Shown: positions 44,153 through 56,498 of the stretch, one piece after another
Position numbering within the stretch: position 1 is the first letter of the stretch
How the letters are laid out: each line of letters starts with the position of its first letter
Assembly: GCA_030525285.1 (NCBI GenBank)
Contig: JAUNFA010000010.1
Span: 1-56,498 of the forward strand
Direction: 5' to 3'
Origin: Bacillota bacterium
GTDB lineage: Bacteria > Bacillota > Clostridia > Peptostreptococcales > Anaerovoracaceae
Length of the DNA stretch: 56,498 nt
Program-made: the position numbers and the translations under genes
Notes under the pieces: model-generated
Told to the model about the DNA's origin: nothing
Seen by the model: the letters and a program-made list of their open reading frames with translations, nothing else
Databases searched by the model: none

Positions 44153-44848
44153 ATGCCTAAAAGAGGTAAAAATTACATGGAAGCTGCAAAGGCTTTCGAC
44201 AAGCAGGAGCTGCTTGAAGTTGCGGACGCAATGGACGTAGTTACAAAGACAGCAAAAGCTAAATTCGATGAAACAATCGAATGTCACATCAGACTTGGTG
44301 TAGACGGAAGACACGCTGACCAGCAGGTTAGAGGTGCAATTGTTCTGCCGCACGGAATCGGCAAAAGTAAGAAAGTGCTCGTATTCGCCAAGGGACCTAA
44401 GGCTGCAGAAGCTGAAGCAGCAGGCGCTGATTATGTAGGTGCTGAAGATATGGCAGAAAAGATTCAGAAGGAAAACTGGTTCGACTTTGATGCTGTTATC
44501 GCTACACCAGACATGATGAGTGTTGTAGGTAGACTGGGTAGAGTTCTGGGCCCTAAGGGCTTAATGCCAAACCCTAAGTCAGGTACAGTTACTATGGATG
44601 TTGCCAAGGCTATTGAAGAAACAAAAGCAGGTAAGGTTGAGTACAGACTTGACAAGACTAACATTATCCACGTGCCAATCGGTAAGGCTTCATTCGGACC
44701 TGAGAAGCTGGAAGACAATTTCAATGCTCTTCTCGGTGCAATTATCAAGGCTAAACCGGCAGCTGCAAAGGGACAGTATCTGAGAAGCGTTACTGTAACA
44801 GCAACTATGGGCCCTGGAGTTAAGGTTAACCCGGCTAAGATCGGATAA
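44153..44848 (+). CDS. rplA: 50S ribosomal protein L1
   Basis: The 231-aa L1 protein has [17 protein letters not shown], the signature [20 protein letters not shown] and [12 protein letters not shown]. It forms the mobile L1 stalk and can repress its own mRNA. ATG 44153 follows AAGGAGG at eight bases; the frame is open back to 44102, but that start has no RBS. Confidence 0.98.
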   Translation: MPKRGKNYMEAAKAFDKQELLEVADAMDVVTKTAKAKFDETIECHIRLGVDGRHADQQVRGAIVLPHGIGKSKKVLVFAKGPKAAEAEAAGADYVGAEDMAEKIQKENWFDFDAVIATPDMMSVVGRLGRVLGPKGLMPNPKSGTVTMDVAKAIEETKAGKVEYRLDKTNIIHVPIGKASFGPEKLEDNFNALLGAIIKAKPAAAKGQYLRSVTVTATMGPGVKVNPAKIG

Positions 44849-44869
44849 TCAGAAACAAATAAGAAAATT

Positions 44870-44935
44870 CATAACCAGAGACAGTAGGAGGAGTAATCCT
44901 TAAAAGACAATCCTACCGAGGTACAATGTAAATAT
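44870..44935 (+). promoter_or_regulatory. L10 ribosomal protein leader
   Basis: The stretch AACCAGAGACAGTAGGAGGA followed by TCCTACCGAGGT matches the conserved L10 leader, in which the L10-L12 complex binds its own mRNA. GTAGGA (near 44884) pairs with TCCTAC (near 44911). With the terminator just after it, this attenuates rplJL. Confidence 0.85.
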
Positions 44936-44938
44936 ATT

Positions 44939-44971
44939 GACCTCGATGTCTGTGACATGCGAGGTCTTTTT
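44939..44971 (+). terminator. Attenuator terminator ahead of rplJ
   Basis: GACCTCG (44939-44945) pairs with CGAGGTC (44960-44966), followed by TTTTTAT. Placed between the L10 leader and rplJ, it probably responds to L10-L12 binding. A small hairpin GGTGAAAGATTTCACC (about 44984-44999) follows. Confidence 0.8.
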
Positions 44972-45030
44972 ATAGCGTACCTGGGTGAAAGATTTCACCA
45001 AGAATCTTTAGAAAGGAGAACGCAACAATA

Positions 45031-45522
45031 ATGAAAGAAGCTTATATTCAGAAGCAGGTAGTTATTGACGAAATTAAAGATAAGTTTGAAAGAGCTGAAT
45101 CAGTTGTAGTTATTGATTATATCGGCATTACAGTAGCTGAGGCTGACGCAATGAGAAAGAAGCTCCGTGAGGCTAACGTAGATTACACAGTTTACAAGAA
45201 CACTCTCGTTAAGAGAGCAATTGCAGGAACTGAAAATGAAGCTCTCGGGGAGATTCTCGATGGACCAAGTGCATTCGCATTCAGCTATGATGACGCAACT
45301 GCACCTGCAAGAGTACTCAACGATTCAATCAAGGAATTCAAGAAGATGGAGTTCAAGGGTGGTATCGTTGAAGGTGAGTACTGTGATAAGGATGCAATCC
45401 AGCAGATTGCTACAATTCCTTCAAGAGACGTACTCATTTCCAAGTTCATGGGAAGCATTCAGTCACCTATTTCAAGCTTTGCAAGAGTTGTTAAGCAGAT
45501 TGCAGAAGCTAAGGAAGCGTAG
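45031..45522 (+). CDS. rplJ: 50S ribosomal protein L10
   Basis: The 163-aa L10 protein (VVIDYIGITVAEADAMRKKL; VDYTVYKNTLVKRA) forms the base of the L12 stalk through its C-terminal helix. GAAAGGAG precedes ATG 45031. It is controlled by the leader upstream. Confidence 0.97.
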   Translation: MKEAYIQKQVVIDEIKDKFERAESVVVIDYIGITVAEADAMRKKLREANVDYTVYKNTLVKRAIAGTENEALGEILDGPSAFAFSYDDATAPARVLNDSIKEFKKMEFKGGIVEGEYCDKDAIQQIATIPSRDVLISKFMGSIQSPISSFARVVKQIAEAKEA

Positions 45523-45585
45523 ATGCATTCCGAACTGGATTTAATCGTAAAATTAGATAAACAAATTTAAAAAAGGAGAAAAGAA

Positions 45586-45951
45586 ATGAATAAGGATCAG
45601 ATCATTGAAGCTATAAAAGAAATGTCCGTATTAGAACTTAACGAACTGGTTAAGGCATGTGAAGAAGAATTTGGTGTATCAGCAGCAGCAGGTGTTGCAG
45701 TAGTAGCAGACGCAGGTGCAGGTGCAGCTGAAGAAGAACAGACAGAATTCACTGTAGTTCTTAAGGAAGTTGGAGCAGAAAAGATTAAGGTTATCAAGGC
45801 TGTAAGAGAAGTAACTGGTCTTGGACTTAAGGAAGCTAAGGAAGTTGTAGACGGAGCTCCTTCACCACTTAAGGAAGGAATCGAAAAGGCAGAAGCAGAA
45901 GCAATCAAGGCTCAGCTGGAAGAAGTTGGCGCTGTAGTAGAACTGAAGTAG
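45586..45951 (+). CDS. rplL: 50S ribosomal protein L7/L12
   Basis: The 121-aa protein has the dimerising N-terminal helices ([19 protein letters not shown]), an Ala/Gly/Val hinge and the factor-binding C-terminal domain ([19 protein letters not shown]). It recruits translational GTPases to the ribosome. AAAGGAG precedes ATG 45586; a terminator follows. Confidence 0.98.
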   Translation: MNKDQIIEAIKEMSVLELNELVKACEEEFGVSAAAGVAVVADAGAGAAEEEQTEFTVVLKEVGAEKIKVIKAVREVTGLGLKEAKEVVDGAPSPLKEGIEKAEAEAIKAQLEEVGAVVELK

Positions 45952-45996
45952 TTCAGCCTGTATCTTAGATTCATCTTTATGAAGACGATACAAAGC

Positions 45997-46034
45997 GGGG
46001 GATATCTCAATTGAGATGTCCCTCTTTTGTTTTT
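45997..46034 (+). terminator. Terminator after rplL
   Basis: GGGATATCTC and GAGATGTCCC pair around AATT, followed by TCTTTTGTTTTTT. It ends the rplJL transcript; rpoB has its own promoter. Confidence 0.88.
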
Positions 46035-46100
46035 TGAAACGTCAGGAAAAGGGAATAAACATTTTGTCAAGGAAATTCCAAACTAAATCCTTTTTTTAAC

Positions 46101-46129
46101 TTGACAAATTGACTTTGCGGTGTTATATT
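46101..46129 (+). promoter_or_regulatory. Promoter of rpoBC
   Basis: A perfect TTGACA (46101-46106), 17 bases and TATATT (46124-46129) with a TG one base upstream make a strong sigma-A promoter. Confidence 0.85.
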
Positions 46130-46180
46130 ATTAAACTGCACTACGAATGTAACTTGTTAAATTTGTAAGGAGTGATGATA

Positions 46181-49100
46181 ATGCCAAATCCAATCCAATT
46201 AGGTAGAAAAGAGCGTATGACCTTCGGAAAAATCAACGAAGTCGCAGAGATGCCAAATCTTATTGACATCCAGACGGCATCGTACAAATGGTTTGTTGAA
46301 GAGGGTCTTCGTGAGGTTTTTGAGGATGTTTTCCCTATTAAGGATTACTCAGATAACCTTACTCTCGATTTTCTTGATTATTCCGTAAGCAACGTATCAA
46401 AGTACGATGAAGAGGAGTGCAAAGAAAGAGATGCTACCTTCGCTGCACCGATCAGAGTTAAAGTAAGATTGGTCAACAAAGAAACCGGAGAGGTAAAGGA
46501 CCAGGAAGTATTCATGGGTGATTTCCCATTGATGACAGATAAGGGTACTTTTGTGTACAACGGTGCTGAGAGAGTTATCGTTACACAGCTGGTTCGTTCA
46601 CCCGGACCTTATTATGATATAAGTCAGGACGCTAAGGGAACCAAGAAGCTCTTCTCAACTCAGGTTATCCCTAACAGAGGTGCTTGGCTTGAATACGAAA
46701 CGGACTCTAATGAAGTTATTTCAGTAAGAGTTGACAGAACAAGAAAACAGCCGGTAACCACTCTTCTGAGAGCCCTGGGAATGGGAAGCAATGAAGAGAT
46801 TATTGATATGTTTGGTAATGAGCCAAGACTCATTAACACATTAGAAAAAGATACAACGACGAACTATGAGGAAGGTCTCAAGGAAATTTACAAAAAACTT
46901 AGACCTGGTGAACCTCCTACAGTAGAAAGTGCACAGTCACTCTTTACATCAATGTTCTTCGATCCTAAACGTTATGATTTGGCAAAAGTCGGAAGATATA
47001 AATACAATAAGAAGCTGGGACTGTACAACAGAATCGTTGGTGTTATAACTGATGAAGATATCGTTGACCGTAATACAGGAGAAATCCTTGCAGAAGCAGG
47101 TCAGAAAATTGACAGTGAACTGGCTAAGCAGATTGAAAATGCAGGTACTCAGTACATTATGGCTCAGGACCCTAACGATTCTTCAAGAGTTACTAAGGTT
47201 ATTGGTAACCAGTTCGTTGATCTGGACCAGTACATTGAGTTTGATGTTTCAGATCTTAAGATTGCAGAAAGAGTATTCTATCCGGTATTGATGGAAATTC
47301 TCGATGAATGTGATGATGAGGCGTCAATCAGAGCTGCTCTCAAGCGCAGAAAGAACGACCTTTCGCCTAAGCACGTTCTTACTGAAGATATTATTGCTTC
47401 AGTAAGTTATCTGCTTAACCTTGAGTATAGCATCGGTAAGGTTGATGATATTGACCATCTGGGCAACAGAAGACTCAGAACTGTAGGCGAACTGCTTCAG
47501 AATCAGGTCAGAATCGGTCTTTCAAGAATGGAGAGAACCATCAGAGAAAGAATGACCACTCAGGATGTTACTGAAGTAACACCTCAGGGACTTATGAATA
47601 TCAGACCTGTAACTGCTGCTGTTAAGGAATTCTTCGGAAGTTCGCAGCTTTCACAGTTCATGGACCAGAACAACCCTCTGGCAGAGCTTACTCATAAGAG
47701 AAGACTTTCAGCTCTGGGACCTGGCGGACTTTCAAGAGAGAGAGCAGGCTTTGAGGTAAGAGATATTCACCATTCACATTACGGCAGAATGTGTCCTATC
47801 GAGACTCCAGAAGGTCCTAACATCGGACTTATCGGTTCACTGACAATCTACGGCATCATCAACCAGTATGGTTTCATTGAGACCCCATACAGAGTTGTAG
47901 ATAAAGAGACCGGCATTGTAACAGATGAAATTCAATATCTGACTGCCGATGATGAAGAAGATAAGATTATTGCGCAGGCCAATGAGCCTATCGACTCAGA
48001 AGGTCATTTCGCTAACTATAAAGTTGCAGTAAGAGGAGTAGGCGGTGAAATCACTCTGGCTGCAAGAGAAAAAGTTGATTACATGGACGTATCACCTAAA
48101 CAGGTAGTATCCGTTGCTACAGCAATGATTCCGTTCCTCGAAAATGACGATGCCAACAGAGCACTCATGGGATCCAACATGCAGCGTCAGGCAGTACCGC
48201 TTCTCGTAACAGAAGCGCCTATAGTAGGTACAGGAATGGAACACAGAGCAGCCAAGGACTCAGGTGTTGTTCAGGTTGCAAAGCACGCAGGTACCATTGA
48301 CTTCGTAGATGCCCAGAAAATTGTGGTTCTCAGAGACGACGGAGAAGGTACTGACGAATACAAGCTGCTCAAGTTCAAGAGATCAAACCAGGGTACGTGC
48401 ATCAATCAGAGACCTATTGTGTTCCATGGTGAACACGTTGAAGCAGGCGAAGTACTGGCTGATGGGCCATCAACAGATAACGGTGAGGTTGCACTTGGAA
48501 AGAACCTTCTTATCGGCTTTATGACATGGGAAGGTTACAACTACGAGGACGCTATCATCCTTAATGAAAGACTTATCATGGAAGATGTACTTACATCACT
48601 CCATATAGTTAAATATGAAGCAGAAGCACGCGATACTAAGCTTGGACCTGAAGAAATCACAAGAGATATTCCTAACGTAGGTGAGGATGCGCTCAAGGAT
48701 CTGGATGAGGAAGGTATCATTAGAATCGGCGCTGAAGTTGACGCAAACGATATTCTGGTCGGTAAGGTAACACCAAAGGGTGAAACTGAACTGACAGCCG
48801 AAGAAAGACTGCTCAGAGCGATCTTCGGAGAGAAGGCAAGAGAAGTTAGAGATACTTCCCTTAGAGTGCCTCACGGTGAAACGGGTATCGTAGTTGATGT
48901 TAAGATATTTACAAGAGAAAACGGTGATGAACTGCCACCTGGAGTAAACAAGCTGGTTAGATGCTACATTGCAACAAAAAGAAAAATCAGCGTTGGTGAC
49001 AAGATGGCGGGAAGACATGGTAATAAGGGTGTAATTTCAAGAATTCTTCCTGAAGAAGACATGCCGTTCATGGAGAATGGTCAGCCTCTGCAGGTAATGC

Positions 49101-49831
49101 TTAACCCGCTGGGTGTGCCTTCACGAATGAATGTCGGACAGGTTCTTGAAGTACATCTTGGTCTTGCAGCTAAGAGCAAGGGCTGGTACATTGCAACTCC
49201 TGTATTCGACGGTGCTCATGAAAGTGACATTATCGAACTGCTCAAGGATCAGGGCTTCGATGAAAGCGGTAAAATGCGCATGAGAGACGGTCGTACCGGT
49301 GAATATTTTGATAATCCGGTTACAGTAGGTTACATGTACATGCTCAAACTGCACCATCTGGTTGACGATAAGATTCATGCCAGAAGTACCGGTCCTTACT
49401 CACTGGTTACACAGCAGCCGCTGGGTGGTAAGGCTCAGTTCGGTGGACAGAGATTCGGAGAAATGGAAGTATGGGCACTGGAAGCTTATGGTGCAGCATA
49501 TACTCTTCAGGAAATACTTACAGTTAAGTCTGACGACATTGTAGGTCGTGTAAAGACGTATGAAGCAATCGTTAAGGGCGAAAACATTCCGGAACCTGGC
49601 ATTCCTGAATCATTCAAGGTTCTTATTAAGGAAATGCAGTCACTGGGTCTTGATGTTAAGGTTCTTACTGAAGATAACGAAGAGATTCCTACAACCGACA
49701 AATCCACAACAGATGCTGACGAAAATTTTGAAGGCGTAGAAATGGATTTTGAACAGGCTGAGGAAAAACAGGACGTTGATTTTGAAGATGATGACACCGT
49801 TGAAATCAACGATGAAAATGAAGAATTATAG
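46181..49831 (+). CDS. rpoB: RNA polymerase beta subunit
   Basis: The 1216-aa beta subunit is complete. The rifampicin-binding region around residues 486-515 ([17 protein letters not shown] then [13 protein letters not shown]) has the residues of sensitive enzymes. Later motifs include [26 protein letters not shown] sequence and [13 protein letters not shown]. The C-terminus ends in an acidic tail rich in Asp and Glu. ATG 46181 is preferred to 46175 or GTG 46172 because AAGGAG lies 8 bases upstream of it. Confidence 0.97.
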   Translation: MPNPIQLGRKERMTFGKINEVAEMPNLIDIQTASYKWFVEEGLREVFEDVFPIKDYSDNLTLDFLDYSVSNVSKYDEEECKERDATFAAPIRVKVRLVNKETGEVKDQEVFMGDFPLMTDKGTFVYNGAERVIVTQLVRSPGPYYDISQDAKGTKKLFSTQVIPNRGAWLEYETDSNEVISVRVDRTRKQPVTTLLRALGMGSNEEIIDMFGNEPRLINTLEKDTTTNYEEGLKEIYKKLRPGEPPTVESAQSLFTSMFFDPKRYDLAKVGRYKYNKKLGLYNRIVGVITDEDIVDRNTGEILAEAGQKIDSELAKQIENAGTQYIMAQDPNDSSRVTKVIGNQFVDLDQYIEFDVSDLKIAERVFYPVLMEILDECDDEASIRAALKRRKNDLSPKHVLTEDIIASVSYLLNLEYSIGKVDDIDHLGNRRLRTVGELLQNQVRIGLSRMERTIRERMTTQDVTEVTPQGLMNIRPVTAAVKEFFGSSQLSQFMDQNNPLAELTHKRRLSALGPGGLSRERAGFEVRDIHHSHYGRMCPIETPEGPNIGLIGSLTIYGIINQYGFIETPYRVVDKETGIVTDEIQYLTADDEEDKIIAQANEPIDSEGHFANYKVAVRGVGGEITLAAREKVDYMDVSPKQVVSVATAMIPFLENDDANRALMGSNMQRQAVPLLVTEAPIVGTGMEHRAAKDSGVVQVAKHAGTIDFVDAQKIVVLRDDGEGTDEYKLLKFKRSNQGTCINQRPIVFHGEHVEAGEVLADGPSTDNGEVALGKNLLIGFMTWEGYNYEDAIILNERLIMEDVLTSLHIVKYEAEARDTKLGPEEITRDIPNVGEDALKDLDEEGIIRIGAEVDANDILVGKVTPKGETELTAEERLLRAIFGEKAREVRDTSLRVPHGETGIVVDVKIFTRENGDELPPGVNKLVRCYIATKRKISVGDKMAGRHGNKGVISRILPEEDMPFMENGQPLQVMLNPLGVPSRMNVGQVLEVHLGLAAKSKGWYIATPVFDGAHESDIIELLKDQGFDESGKMRMRDGRTGEYFDNPVTVGYMYMLKLHHLVDDKIHARSTGPYSLVTQQPLGGKAQFGGQRFGEMEVWALEAYGAAYTLQEILTVKSDDIVGRVKTYEAIVKGENIPEPGIPESFKVLIKEMQSLGLDVKVLTEDNEEIPTTDKSTTDADENFEGVEMDFEQAEEKQDVDFEDDDTVEINDENEEL

Positions 49832-49848
49832 GAAAGGGGAAGTGACAA

Positions 49849-52800
49849 ATGAACGAAACAGAAAACAACAACTATGAGTTAAACAATTTCGAGTCACTGC
49901 AGATTGGCCTTGCGTCTACAGAAAAGATTCTGGAATGGTCATACGGTGAAGTTACTAAACCTGAAACTATAAACTACAGAACTCTCAAACCTGAAAGAGA
50001 TGGCCTTTTCTGTGAAAGGATTTTCGGACCTACTAAGGACTGGGAGTGTCACTGCGGTAAATACAAGAGAATAAGATATAAGGGTATTGTTTGTGACAAG
50101 TGCGGTGTAGAAGTTACCAAAGCCAAGGTAAGAAGAGAGAGAATGGGACACATTCAGCTGGCTACACCTGTTTCTCACATTTGGTACTTCAAGGGCATTC
50201 CTTCAAGAATGGGACTTGTCCTTGATATTTCACCAAGAACCCTCGAAAAGGTTCTCTACTTTGCAAATTTCGTAGTAACAGATCCGGGCAATTCACCATT
50301 CGCTTACAAGGAGATACTCAATGAAACTCAGTATCGTGAAGCAATGGAAGACCCTACAATCAAGTTCAAGGCAGGTATGGGCGCAGAAGCTGTAAGACAG
50401 CTCCTTGCTGATATCGATCTTGAAGAACTGAGCGTTGAGTTGAGAGAAAAGCTCAAGTCAGCAACCGGTCAGAAAAAAATCAGAATCGTAAGACGTCTGG
50501 AAGTAATTGAAGCACTCAGACAGTCAGGCAACCGCCCTGAATGGATGATTATGGAAGTGATTCCTGTAATTCCACCTGATCTGAGACCTATGGTTCAGCT
50601 TGATGGTGGCAGATTCGCTACTTCAGACCTTAACGACCTTTATAGAAGAGTTATAAACAGAAATAACAGACTTAAGAGACTTCTTGAGCTGGGAGCACCT
50701 GACATCATTGTAAGAAATGAGAAGAGAATGCTTCAGGAAGCCGTAGATGCTCTTATTGATAACGGCAGAAGAGGCAGACCGGTAACAGGTCCGGGATCAA
50801 GATCTCTCAAATCCCTTTCAGACATGCTCAAAGGTAAGCAGGGACGTTTCAGACAGAACCTGCTCGGTAAGCGTGTTGACTACTCAGGCCGTTCGGTAAT
50901 TGTAGTAGGACCTGAACTTAGATTCTATCAGTGTGGACTTCCTAAGAAGATGGCACTGGAGCTCTTCAAGCCTTTCATAATGAAGAAGCTTGTAGAGAAT
51001 GGCAATGCTCATAACATCAAGAATGCCAAGAGAATGGTAGAAAAGTTAAGACCTGAGGTATGGGACGTTCTTGAAGAGGTTATCAAAGAACATCCTGTAA
51101 TGCTCAACCGTGCCCCTACCCTTCACAGACTGGGTATTCAGGCTTTCGAGCCTGTGCTTGTAGAAGGTAAGGCAATTAAGCTTCATCCGCTGGCATGTAC
51201 AGCATTCAACGCGGACTTTGACGGTGACCAGATGGCCGTACACGTACCGCTTTCTGTAGAAGCACAGGCAGAAGCAAGATTCCTCATGCTTTCCACAAAC
51301 AACATTCTGGCACCTAAGGATGGATCACCAATAACAACTCCTACACAGGATATGATTCTCGGTTCATACTACCTGACTCATCCGGGACAGGAAGAAGGCA
51401 AGCGTACTTCAGATGCAGAAAAGGGTGACGGTAAGGTGTTCGCTGATATGGCTGAGATGATCATGGCATATCAGAACCATGTTGTAGGTCTTCATGCCAA
51501 GGTTAAGGTAAGAAGATTTGCAGATGAAAATGACACTCGCGGCAAGCTTGTTGAATCAACAGTAGGAAGATTCATCTTCAATGAGAAGATTCCACAGGAT
51601 TTGGGCTATGTGGAAGACAGAGAAGCCGATCCATATTCACTGGAAGTTGACTTCCTGTGCGACAAGAAGAAGCTGGGTGACATTATCGGAAGATGCTACA
51701 GGGTTCATGGCAATACGGATACTGCAATCATGCTGGATAATATCAAGGATATGGGTTACCATTACTCAACTATCGCAGCAGTTACAATCAGTATTGCTGA
51801 TATGGAAATCCCGCCTGAAAAGGAAGAAATCATTGCTGAATCCGAAGAACTCGTAGAAAAGTACGAAAAGGCATACAGAAGAGGTCTCATGTCAAATGAT
51901 GAAAGATATGAGAAGGTTATAGATATATGGGGTAAGACAACTGACAAAGTAGCTGATGCTCTTATGGATTACCTTGATACACTTAACAACCTGTACATCA
52001 TGGCACATTCAGGAGCCAGAGGTAGTAAAAACCAGATCAGACAGATTGGTGGTATGCGTGGTCTGATGGGTAGTGCGACAGGTAAAACTGTAGAAATTCC
52101 TATCAAGGCAAACTTCCGAGAAGGTCTGTCAATTCTGGAGTACTTCATTTCATCAAACGGAGCAAGAAAGGGTCTGACAGATACAGCCTTAAGAACAGCC
52201 GACTCAGGTTATCTGACAAGAAGACTGGTTGACGTATCACACAACGTTATCGTTAGAGAAGAAGACTGTGGTACTGACGAAGGTATTGAGGTTGCAGCAT
52301 TCGTTGACGGTGGTGAAAAGATCGAATCACTGGTTGAAAGAATTATAGGCAGAACTGCACTTGCAGATATCTGCAATCCGGCAACAGGCGAAGTAATCGT
52401 TGAACAGAATGAAGAAATTACTGAAGAAACTGCCAAGATTATCGATGCAGCCGGCATAGAAAGCGTTGCAATCAGATCGGTAATGACGTGTCACAGCAAG
52501 ACTGGCGTATGCGTTAAGTGCTACGGCAGAAACCTGGCAAACGGTGAAACTGTTAATATCGGTGAAGCTGTAGGTATTACTGCAGCTCAGTCCATCGGTG
52601 AACCAGGTACACAGCTTACAATGAGAACATTCCACTCCGGTGGTGTAGCAGGTTCAGATATCACTCAGGGTCTTCCTAGAGTAGAAGAACTGTTTGAGGC
52701 AAGAAAGCCAAAGGGACTTGCAATTATATGTGAAGCTGATGGTACTGTAGTATCAATCGACAGAGGTACTAACGAGGTTACAATCAGAGGAGAAGAGGAA

Positions 52801-53550
52801 AAGGTTTACGATATTCCGTTCAGTGCAAGACTCAGTGTAGCTGAAGGCGACTATGTACTGGCAGGTGACAATATCACTGCAGGACCGCTCGATCCTAAGG
52901 ATATACTCAGACTTAAGGGTGTTGAAGGTGTATATCAGTATCTTCTTAAGGAAGTACAGAGAGTATACAGAAACCAGGGTGTAGATATCAGTGATAAGCA
53001 CATTGAAGTAATTGCGGGCCAGATGCTTTCCAAGGTTAAGGTAAGCACTGCTGGAGATACAGATCTGCTTCCTGGCGGTCAGTACGATAAGGTGGAAGTT
53101 GAAGAAGCTAACAGAGCTGTTCTTGCAGAGGGCGGTGAACCGGCAGAGTACGAAAGGCTTCTTCTCGGTATTACCAAGGCTTCACTGGCAACAAACTCAT
53201 TCCTGTCAGCAGCATCATTCCAGGAGACTACGAGAGTTCTTACTGATGCAGCAATCAAGGGCAAGAATGATAAGCTTGAAGGTCTTAAGGAAAACGTTAT
53301 CATTGGTAAGCTGATTCCTGCAGGAACCGGTATGAAGAGATATCGTTCAATAGGCCTTGACTACGGTGTTAATGAACCTCTTATTGAGGCTTACAGAGAG
53401 GCTCAGAGAGAAGCAATGATGGCTGAAGAGGAAGAGGATTTCGAAGAAATCGCAGAAATCGCACCTGAAATGGCAGAAAATGAAAATCCATCTGTAGTTC
53501 GGGATTATGAAGGCGAAGTTGAAGTGGCTGACATTGTTGAGCTTGATTAA
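49849..53550 (+). CDS. rpoC: RNA polymerase beta' subunit
   Basis: The 1233-aa beta' subunit is complete. It shows the first zinc site (Cys67, Cys69, Cys82, Cys85), the catalytic Mg2+ loop NADFDGDQM (454-462), the bridge/trigger-loop region ([40 protein letters not shown] in part) and the second zinc site (CGTD ... [13 protein letters not shown]). An acidic tail closes the protein. It starts 17 bases after rpoB with AAAGGGG upstream. Confidence 0.97.
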   Translation: MNETENNNYELNNFESLQIGLASTEKILEWSYGEVTKPETINYRTLKPERDGLFCERIFGPTKDWECHCGKYKRIRYKGIVCDKCGVEVTKAKVRRERMGHIQLATPVSHIWYFKGIPSRMGLVLDISPRTLEKVLYFANFVVTDPGNSPFAYKEILNETQYREAMEDPTIKFKAGMGAEAVRQLLADIDLEELSVELREKLKSATGQKKIRIVRRLEVIEALRQSGNRPEWMIMEVIPVIPPDLRPMVQLDGGRFATSDLNDLYRRVINRNNRLKRLLELGAPDIIVRNEKRMLQEAVDALIDNGRRGRPVTGPGSRSLKSLSDMLKGKQGRFRQNLLGKRVDYSGRSVIVVGPELRFYQCGLPKKMALELFKPFIMKKLVENGNAHNIKNAKRMVEKLRPEVWDVLEEVIKEHPVMLNRAPTLHRLGIQAFEPVLVEGKAIKLHPLACTAFNADFDGDQMAVHVPLSVEAQAEARFLMLSTNNILAPKDGSPITTPTQDMILGSYYLTHPGQEEGKRTSDAEKGDGKVFADMAEMIMAYQNHVVGLHAKVKVRRFADENDTRGKLVESTVGRFIFNEKIPQDLGYVEDREADPYSLEVDFLCDKKKLGDIIGRCYRVHGNTDTAIMLDNIKDMGYHYSTIAAVTISIADMEIPPEKEEIIAESEELVEKYEKAYRRGLMSNDERYEKVIDIWGKTTDKVADALMDYLDTLNNLYIMAHSGARGSKNQIRQIGGMRGLMGSATGKTVEIPIKANFREGLSILEYFISSNGARKGLTDTALRTADSGYLTRRLVDVSHNVIVREEDCGTDEGIEVAAFVDGGEKIESLVERIIGRTALADICNPATGEVIVEQNEEITEETAKIIDAAGIESVAIRSVMTCHSKTGVCVKCYGRNLANGETVNIGEAVGITAAQSIGEPGTQLTMRTFHSGGVAGSDITQGLPRVEELFEARKPKGLAIICEADGTVVSIDRGTNEVTIRGEEEKVYDIPFSARLSVAEGDYVLAGDNITAGPLDPKDILRLKGVEGVYQYLLKEVQRVYRNQGVDISDKHIEVIAGQMLSKVKVSTAGDTDLLPGGQYDKVEVEEANRAVLAEGGEPAEYERLLLGITKASLATNSFLSAASFQETTRVLTDAAIKGKNDKLEGLKENVIIGKLIPAGTGMKRYRSIGLDYGVNEPLIEAYREAQREAMMAEEEEDFEEIAEIAPEMAENENPSVVRDYEGEVEVADIVELD

Positions 53551-53559
53551 TGAAATTTG

Positions 53560-53587
53560 TTGACACGGCAATTGAATATGGTATAAT
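53560..53587 (+). promoter_or_regulatory. Promoter of the str operon (rpsL-rpsG-fusA)
   Basis: TTGACA (53560-53565), 16 bases and TATAAT (53582-53587) preceded by TG (TGGTATAAT) lie just after the rpoC stop. Confidence 0.85.
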
Positions 53588-53589
53588 TA

Positions 53590-53623
53590 TTGAGGTTATG
53601 GGCTTTTTTACTCATAGCCTCAA
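53590..53623 (+). promoter_or_regulatory. Stable hairpin in the rpsL 5' leader
   Basis: TTGAGGTTATGGG and CTCATAGCCTCAA form a 13-bp stem with two G-U pairs and a T-rich loop (CTTTTTTA). It lies between the promoter and the rpsL RBS. It has no downstream T tract, so it is not a terminator. It may stabilise or regulate the str mRNA. Confidence 0.5.
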
Positions 53624-53652
53624 TATTATTTTGTGAAGAAAGGAGAAAGAGG

Positions 53653-54069
53653 ATGCCTACAATTAACCAATTAGTACGTCAGGGCAGAACCAGCAGCGAA
53701 AAGAAGTCAACTGCACCAGCACTCGGCAAGGGAATGAATTCACTTAAAAGAGTTGCTACAGATGTAAACTCACCGCAGAAGAGAGGCGTGTGCACATCTG
53801 TTAAGACAGTTACACCTAAGAAGCCTAACTCAGCTTTAAGAAAAGTTGCAAGAGTTCGTCTTACTAACGGTATTGAAGTAACAGCTTACATTCCAGGAAT
53901 CGGTCACAACCTTCAGGAGCACAGTGTTGTACTGATCAGAGGCGGAAGAGTTAAGGACTTGCCAGGTGTAAGATATCATATCGTTAGAGGTACACTTGAT
54001 ACAGCAGGTGTAGCCAACAGAATGCAGGCTAGATCCAAGTATGGAGCTAAGAAGCCTAAGAAGAAGTAG
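53653..54069 (+). CDS. rpsL: 30S ribosomal protein S12
   Basis: The 138-aa S12 has the decoding-site loops [11 protein letters not shown] and [14 protein letters not shown], with the lysines found in streptomycin-sensitive strains. It carries the short insertion after the N-terminal helix ([16 protein letters not shown]) that is usual in Firmicutes. ATG 53653 follows AGGAGAAAGAGG. Confidence 0.98.
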   Translation: MPTINQLVRQGRTSSEKKSTAPALGKGMNSLKRVATDVNSPQKRGVCTSVKTVTPKKPNSALRKVARVRLTNGIEVTAYIPGIGHNLQEHSVVLIRGGRVKDLPGVRYHIVRGTLDTAGVANRMQARSKYGAKKPKKK

Positions 54070-54693
<624 letters not shown>

Positions 54694-54745
54694 TTGCAGT
54701 ATGAGAACATTAGCAATTAGTTAAGGCAGAAAGGAGGAAAAGTAA

Positions 54746-56498
54746 ATGGCCAAGAGAGCATTTCCGTTAGCCAAGACAAGAAACATTGGTATTATGGCTC
54801 ATATTGATGCCGGTAAGACAACTACAACGGAAAGAATTCTGTTCTACACAGGAAAAACTCACAAAATTGGTGAAACTCATGACGGTTCAGCGACTATGGA
54901 CTGGATGGAACAGGAGCAGGAACGTGGAATTACTATCACCTCTGCTGCTACTACAGCCCAGTGGAAAGACACTAGAATCAATATCATAGACACTCCGGGA
55001 CACGTAGACTTTACTGTTGAAGTTGAACGTTCACTCCGTGTACTTGACGGAGCAGTAACAGTTCTTTGTGCAAAGGGTGGAGTTGAACCTCAGTCAGAAA
55101 CTGTTTGGAGACAGGCAGAAAAATACGGCGTACCACGTATGATTTTCGTTAACAAGATGGATATCATGGGAGCGGACTTCTACAGAGTCGTTAATATGGT
55201 TGAGGATAGATTAAAAGCAAATGCAGTGCCTATTCAGATTCCAATCGGTAAGGAAGAAACATTTGTCGGAATTATCGACCTGGTTGAAATGAAAGCCGAA
55301 ATCTACAAGGATGATCTGGGAAAAGAATTCGACGTAATAGACATTCCGGCAGATATGGCTGATGAAGCTGAAGAATGGAGAGAAAAACTCGTAGAATCAG
55401 TTGCTGAGCAGGATGAAGAACTTACATTGATGTATCTTGAAGGTGAAGAAATCACTAAAGAACAGCTTAAGTCAACAATCAGAAAGGCAACTCTTGCAGG
55501 AGAAATGATTCCTGTAACATGTGGATCGGCATACAGAAATAAGGGTGTTCAGATGATGCTGGATGCAATTATCGATTACATGCCGTCACCACTGGATATT
55601 CCTGCAATCAAGGGAGTTATTCCGGGCACAGAAGAAGAAGACGAAAGACCTGCAGACGATAAGGCACCATTCTCCGCATTAGCGTTCAAGATTATGGCTG
55701 ACCCATTCGTAGGTAAGCTTGCCTTCTTCAGAGTATATTCAGGTACACTTGACTCAGGTTCATATGTTTACAATTCTACAAAGGGCAAGAAGGAACGTAT
55801 CGGTCGTATCCTTCAGATGCATGCCAACAAGAGAGAAGAAATCGAAACGGTTTACTCTGGTGACATTGCAGCAGCAGTAGGACTTAAGAACACTACAACA
55901 GGTGATACACTTTGTGATGAAAAGCACGAAATTATTTTAGAGTCAATGGAATTCCCTGATCCGGTAATCGAGATTGCCATCGAACCAAAAACTAAGGCCG
56001 GACAGGAAAAGATGGGTGTTGCACTCGCAAAACTTGCAGAAGAAGACCCAACATTCAAGACTTATACAAATGCAGATACTGGACAGACTATTATCGCCGG
56101 AATGGGTGAGCTTCACCTTGATATTATCGTGGATAGACTATTAAGAGAATTTAAAGTCGAAGCCAATGTAGGTAAGCCTCAGGTTTCATACAAGGAAACA
56201 TTCACAGCTCCTGCAGATATCGATTACAAGCACAAGAAGCAGACTGGTGGTTCAGGTCAGTATGGTCATGTTAAGATTAAGGTTTATCCGAGAGAGCCGG
56301 GTGCAGGATTTGAATTCAAGAATTCAATCGTTGGTGGTGCTATTCCTAAGGAATACATTCCTAAGATTGAAGAAGGACTCAGAGAAGCATGTGAAACCGG
56401 CCCTGTTGCAGGATATCAGGTTGTTGACATCGGTATTGAACTTTATGATGGTTCATATCACGAAGTTGACTCATCAGAAATGGCATTCAAGATTGCTG
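54746..56498 (+). CDS. fusA: Elongation factor G, 3' end beyond the window
   Basis: About 584 codons are present and the frame is open at the right edge. The GTPase motifs are AHIDAGKT (18-25), DTPGHVDF and NKMD, with ERGITIT as switch I. Domain II and the GMGELHLDI helix follow, and the sequence stops in domain IV ([10 protein letters not shown]). It drives ribosomal translocation. ATG 54746 follows AAAGGAGG. It is the canonical EF-G; a shorter paralogue lies at 11639-13579. Confidence 0.97.
   Translation, partial: MAKRAFPLAKTRNIGIMAHIDAGKTTTTERILFYTGKTHKIGETHDGSATMDWMEQEQERGITITSAATTAQWKDTRINIIDTPGHVDFTVEVERSLRVLDGAVTVLCAKGGVEPQSETVWRQAEKYGVPRMIFVNKMDIMGADFYRVVNMVEDRLKANAVPIQIPIGKEETFVGIIDLVEMKAEIYKDDLGKEFDVIDIPADMADEAEEWREKLVESVAEQDEELTLMYLEGEEITKEQLKSTIRKATLAGEMIPVTCGSAYRNKGVQMMLDAIIDYMPSPLDIPAIKGVIPGTEEEDERPADDKAPFSALAFKIMADPFVGKLAFFRVYSGTLDSGSYVYNSTKGKKERIGRILQMHANKREEIETVYSGDIAAAVGLKNTTTGDTLCDEKHEIILESMEFPDPVIEIAIEPKTKAGQEKMGVALAKLAEEDPTFKTYTNADTGQTIIAGMGELHLDIIVDRLLREFKVEANVGKPQVSYKETFTAPADIDYKHKKQTGGSGQYGHVKIKVYPREPGAGFEFKNSIVGGAIPKEYIPKIEEGLREACETGPVAGYQVVDIGIELYDGSYHEVDSSEMAFKIA

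Noticed and set aside
46181..49831. Possible rifampicin-resistance allele in rpoB
   Set aside because: The rifampicin-binding segment has the usual sensitive-type residues ([15 protein letters not shown] and HKRRLSALG).
53653..54069. Insertion of about 14-16 residues in S12 compared with E. coli
   Set aside because: Many Firmicutes S12 proteins carry the same N-terminal insertion, so it is ordinary for this group.

Overview
The window reads as a chromosomal segment of a Gram-positive, probably strictly anaerobic member of the Clostridia. The evidence is the moderately AT-rich coding sequence with strong AGA arginine usage, AGGAGG-type ribosome binding sites, sigma-A promoters, a long Bacillus/Clostridium-type SRP RNA ahead of dnaX, an L10 leader and a ferredoxin-linked complex I-like operon. 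The Anaerovoracaceae/Family XIII group is a plausible home, but that is an impression, not a measurement. I see no prophage, CRISPR array or intact insertion sequence.

Layout. Bases 1-1200 look like a decaying accessory patch: a gene end, an unidentified RNA-like fold, and a membrane-anchored XRE regulator broken by an in-frame stop. An alpha/beta hydrolase and a secreted FN3/NlpC-P60-like protein follow. Bases 3600-11530 form a cobalamin-riboswitch locus: riboswitch and terminator, a Cys-rich metal-binding protein, a frameshifted DUF4430 lipoprotein, two large secreted proteins, an EcfT subunit, and one polypeptide fusing both ECF ATPases to an S component. I read it as a vitamin B12 (or corrinoid) capture-and-import system. 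An EF-G-like GTPase and radA come next. A divergent locus at 15150-21220 (APC permease with two small membrane proteins on one strand; AraC regulator, GlpK-like kinase and class V aminotransferase on the other) probably takes up and breaks down an amino compound. Bases 21326-24311 (minus strand) encode a PHP phosphatase and a two-component system.

Bases 24436-34932 are a tight eight-gene housekeeping operon: yacL-like, ispDF, proS, cyclophilin, M50 protease, pcrA, ligA, HypE/ThiL-like. Next come SRP RNA, dnaX, ybaB and recR, then a five-gene complex I/Ech-like operon (37819-42449). Its large subunit has lost the Ni-binding cysteines and its antiporter-like subunit has lost the conserved TM5 glutamate, so it resembles the hydrogenase-related (Ehr) complexes and not a hydrogenase. 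The window ends with the transcription/translation block rpmG-secE-nusG-rplKA-rplJL-rpoBC-rpsL-rpsG-fusA, fusA being cut by the right edge.

The three most interesting systems are the riboswitch-controlled corrinoid capture operon with an A-A'-S fusion, the Ni-less Ech-like complex with altered proton-channel residues, and the GlpK-like kinase lacking the glycerol-binding arginine next to an aminotransferase and an APC permease.
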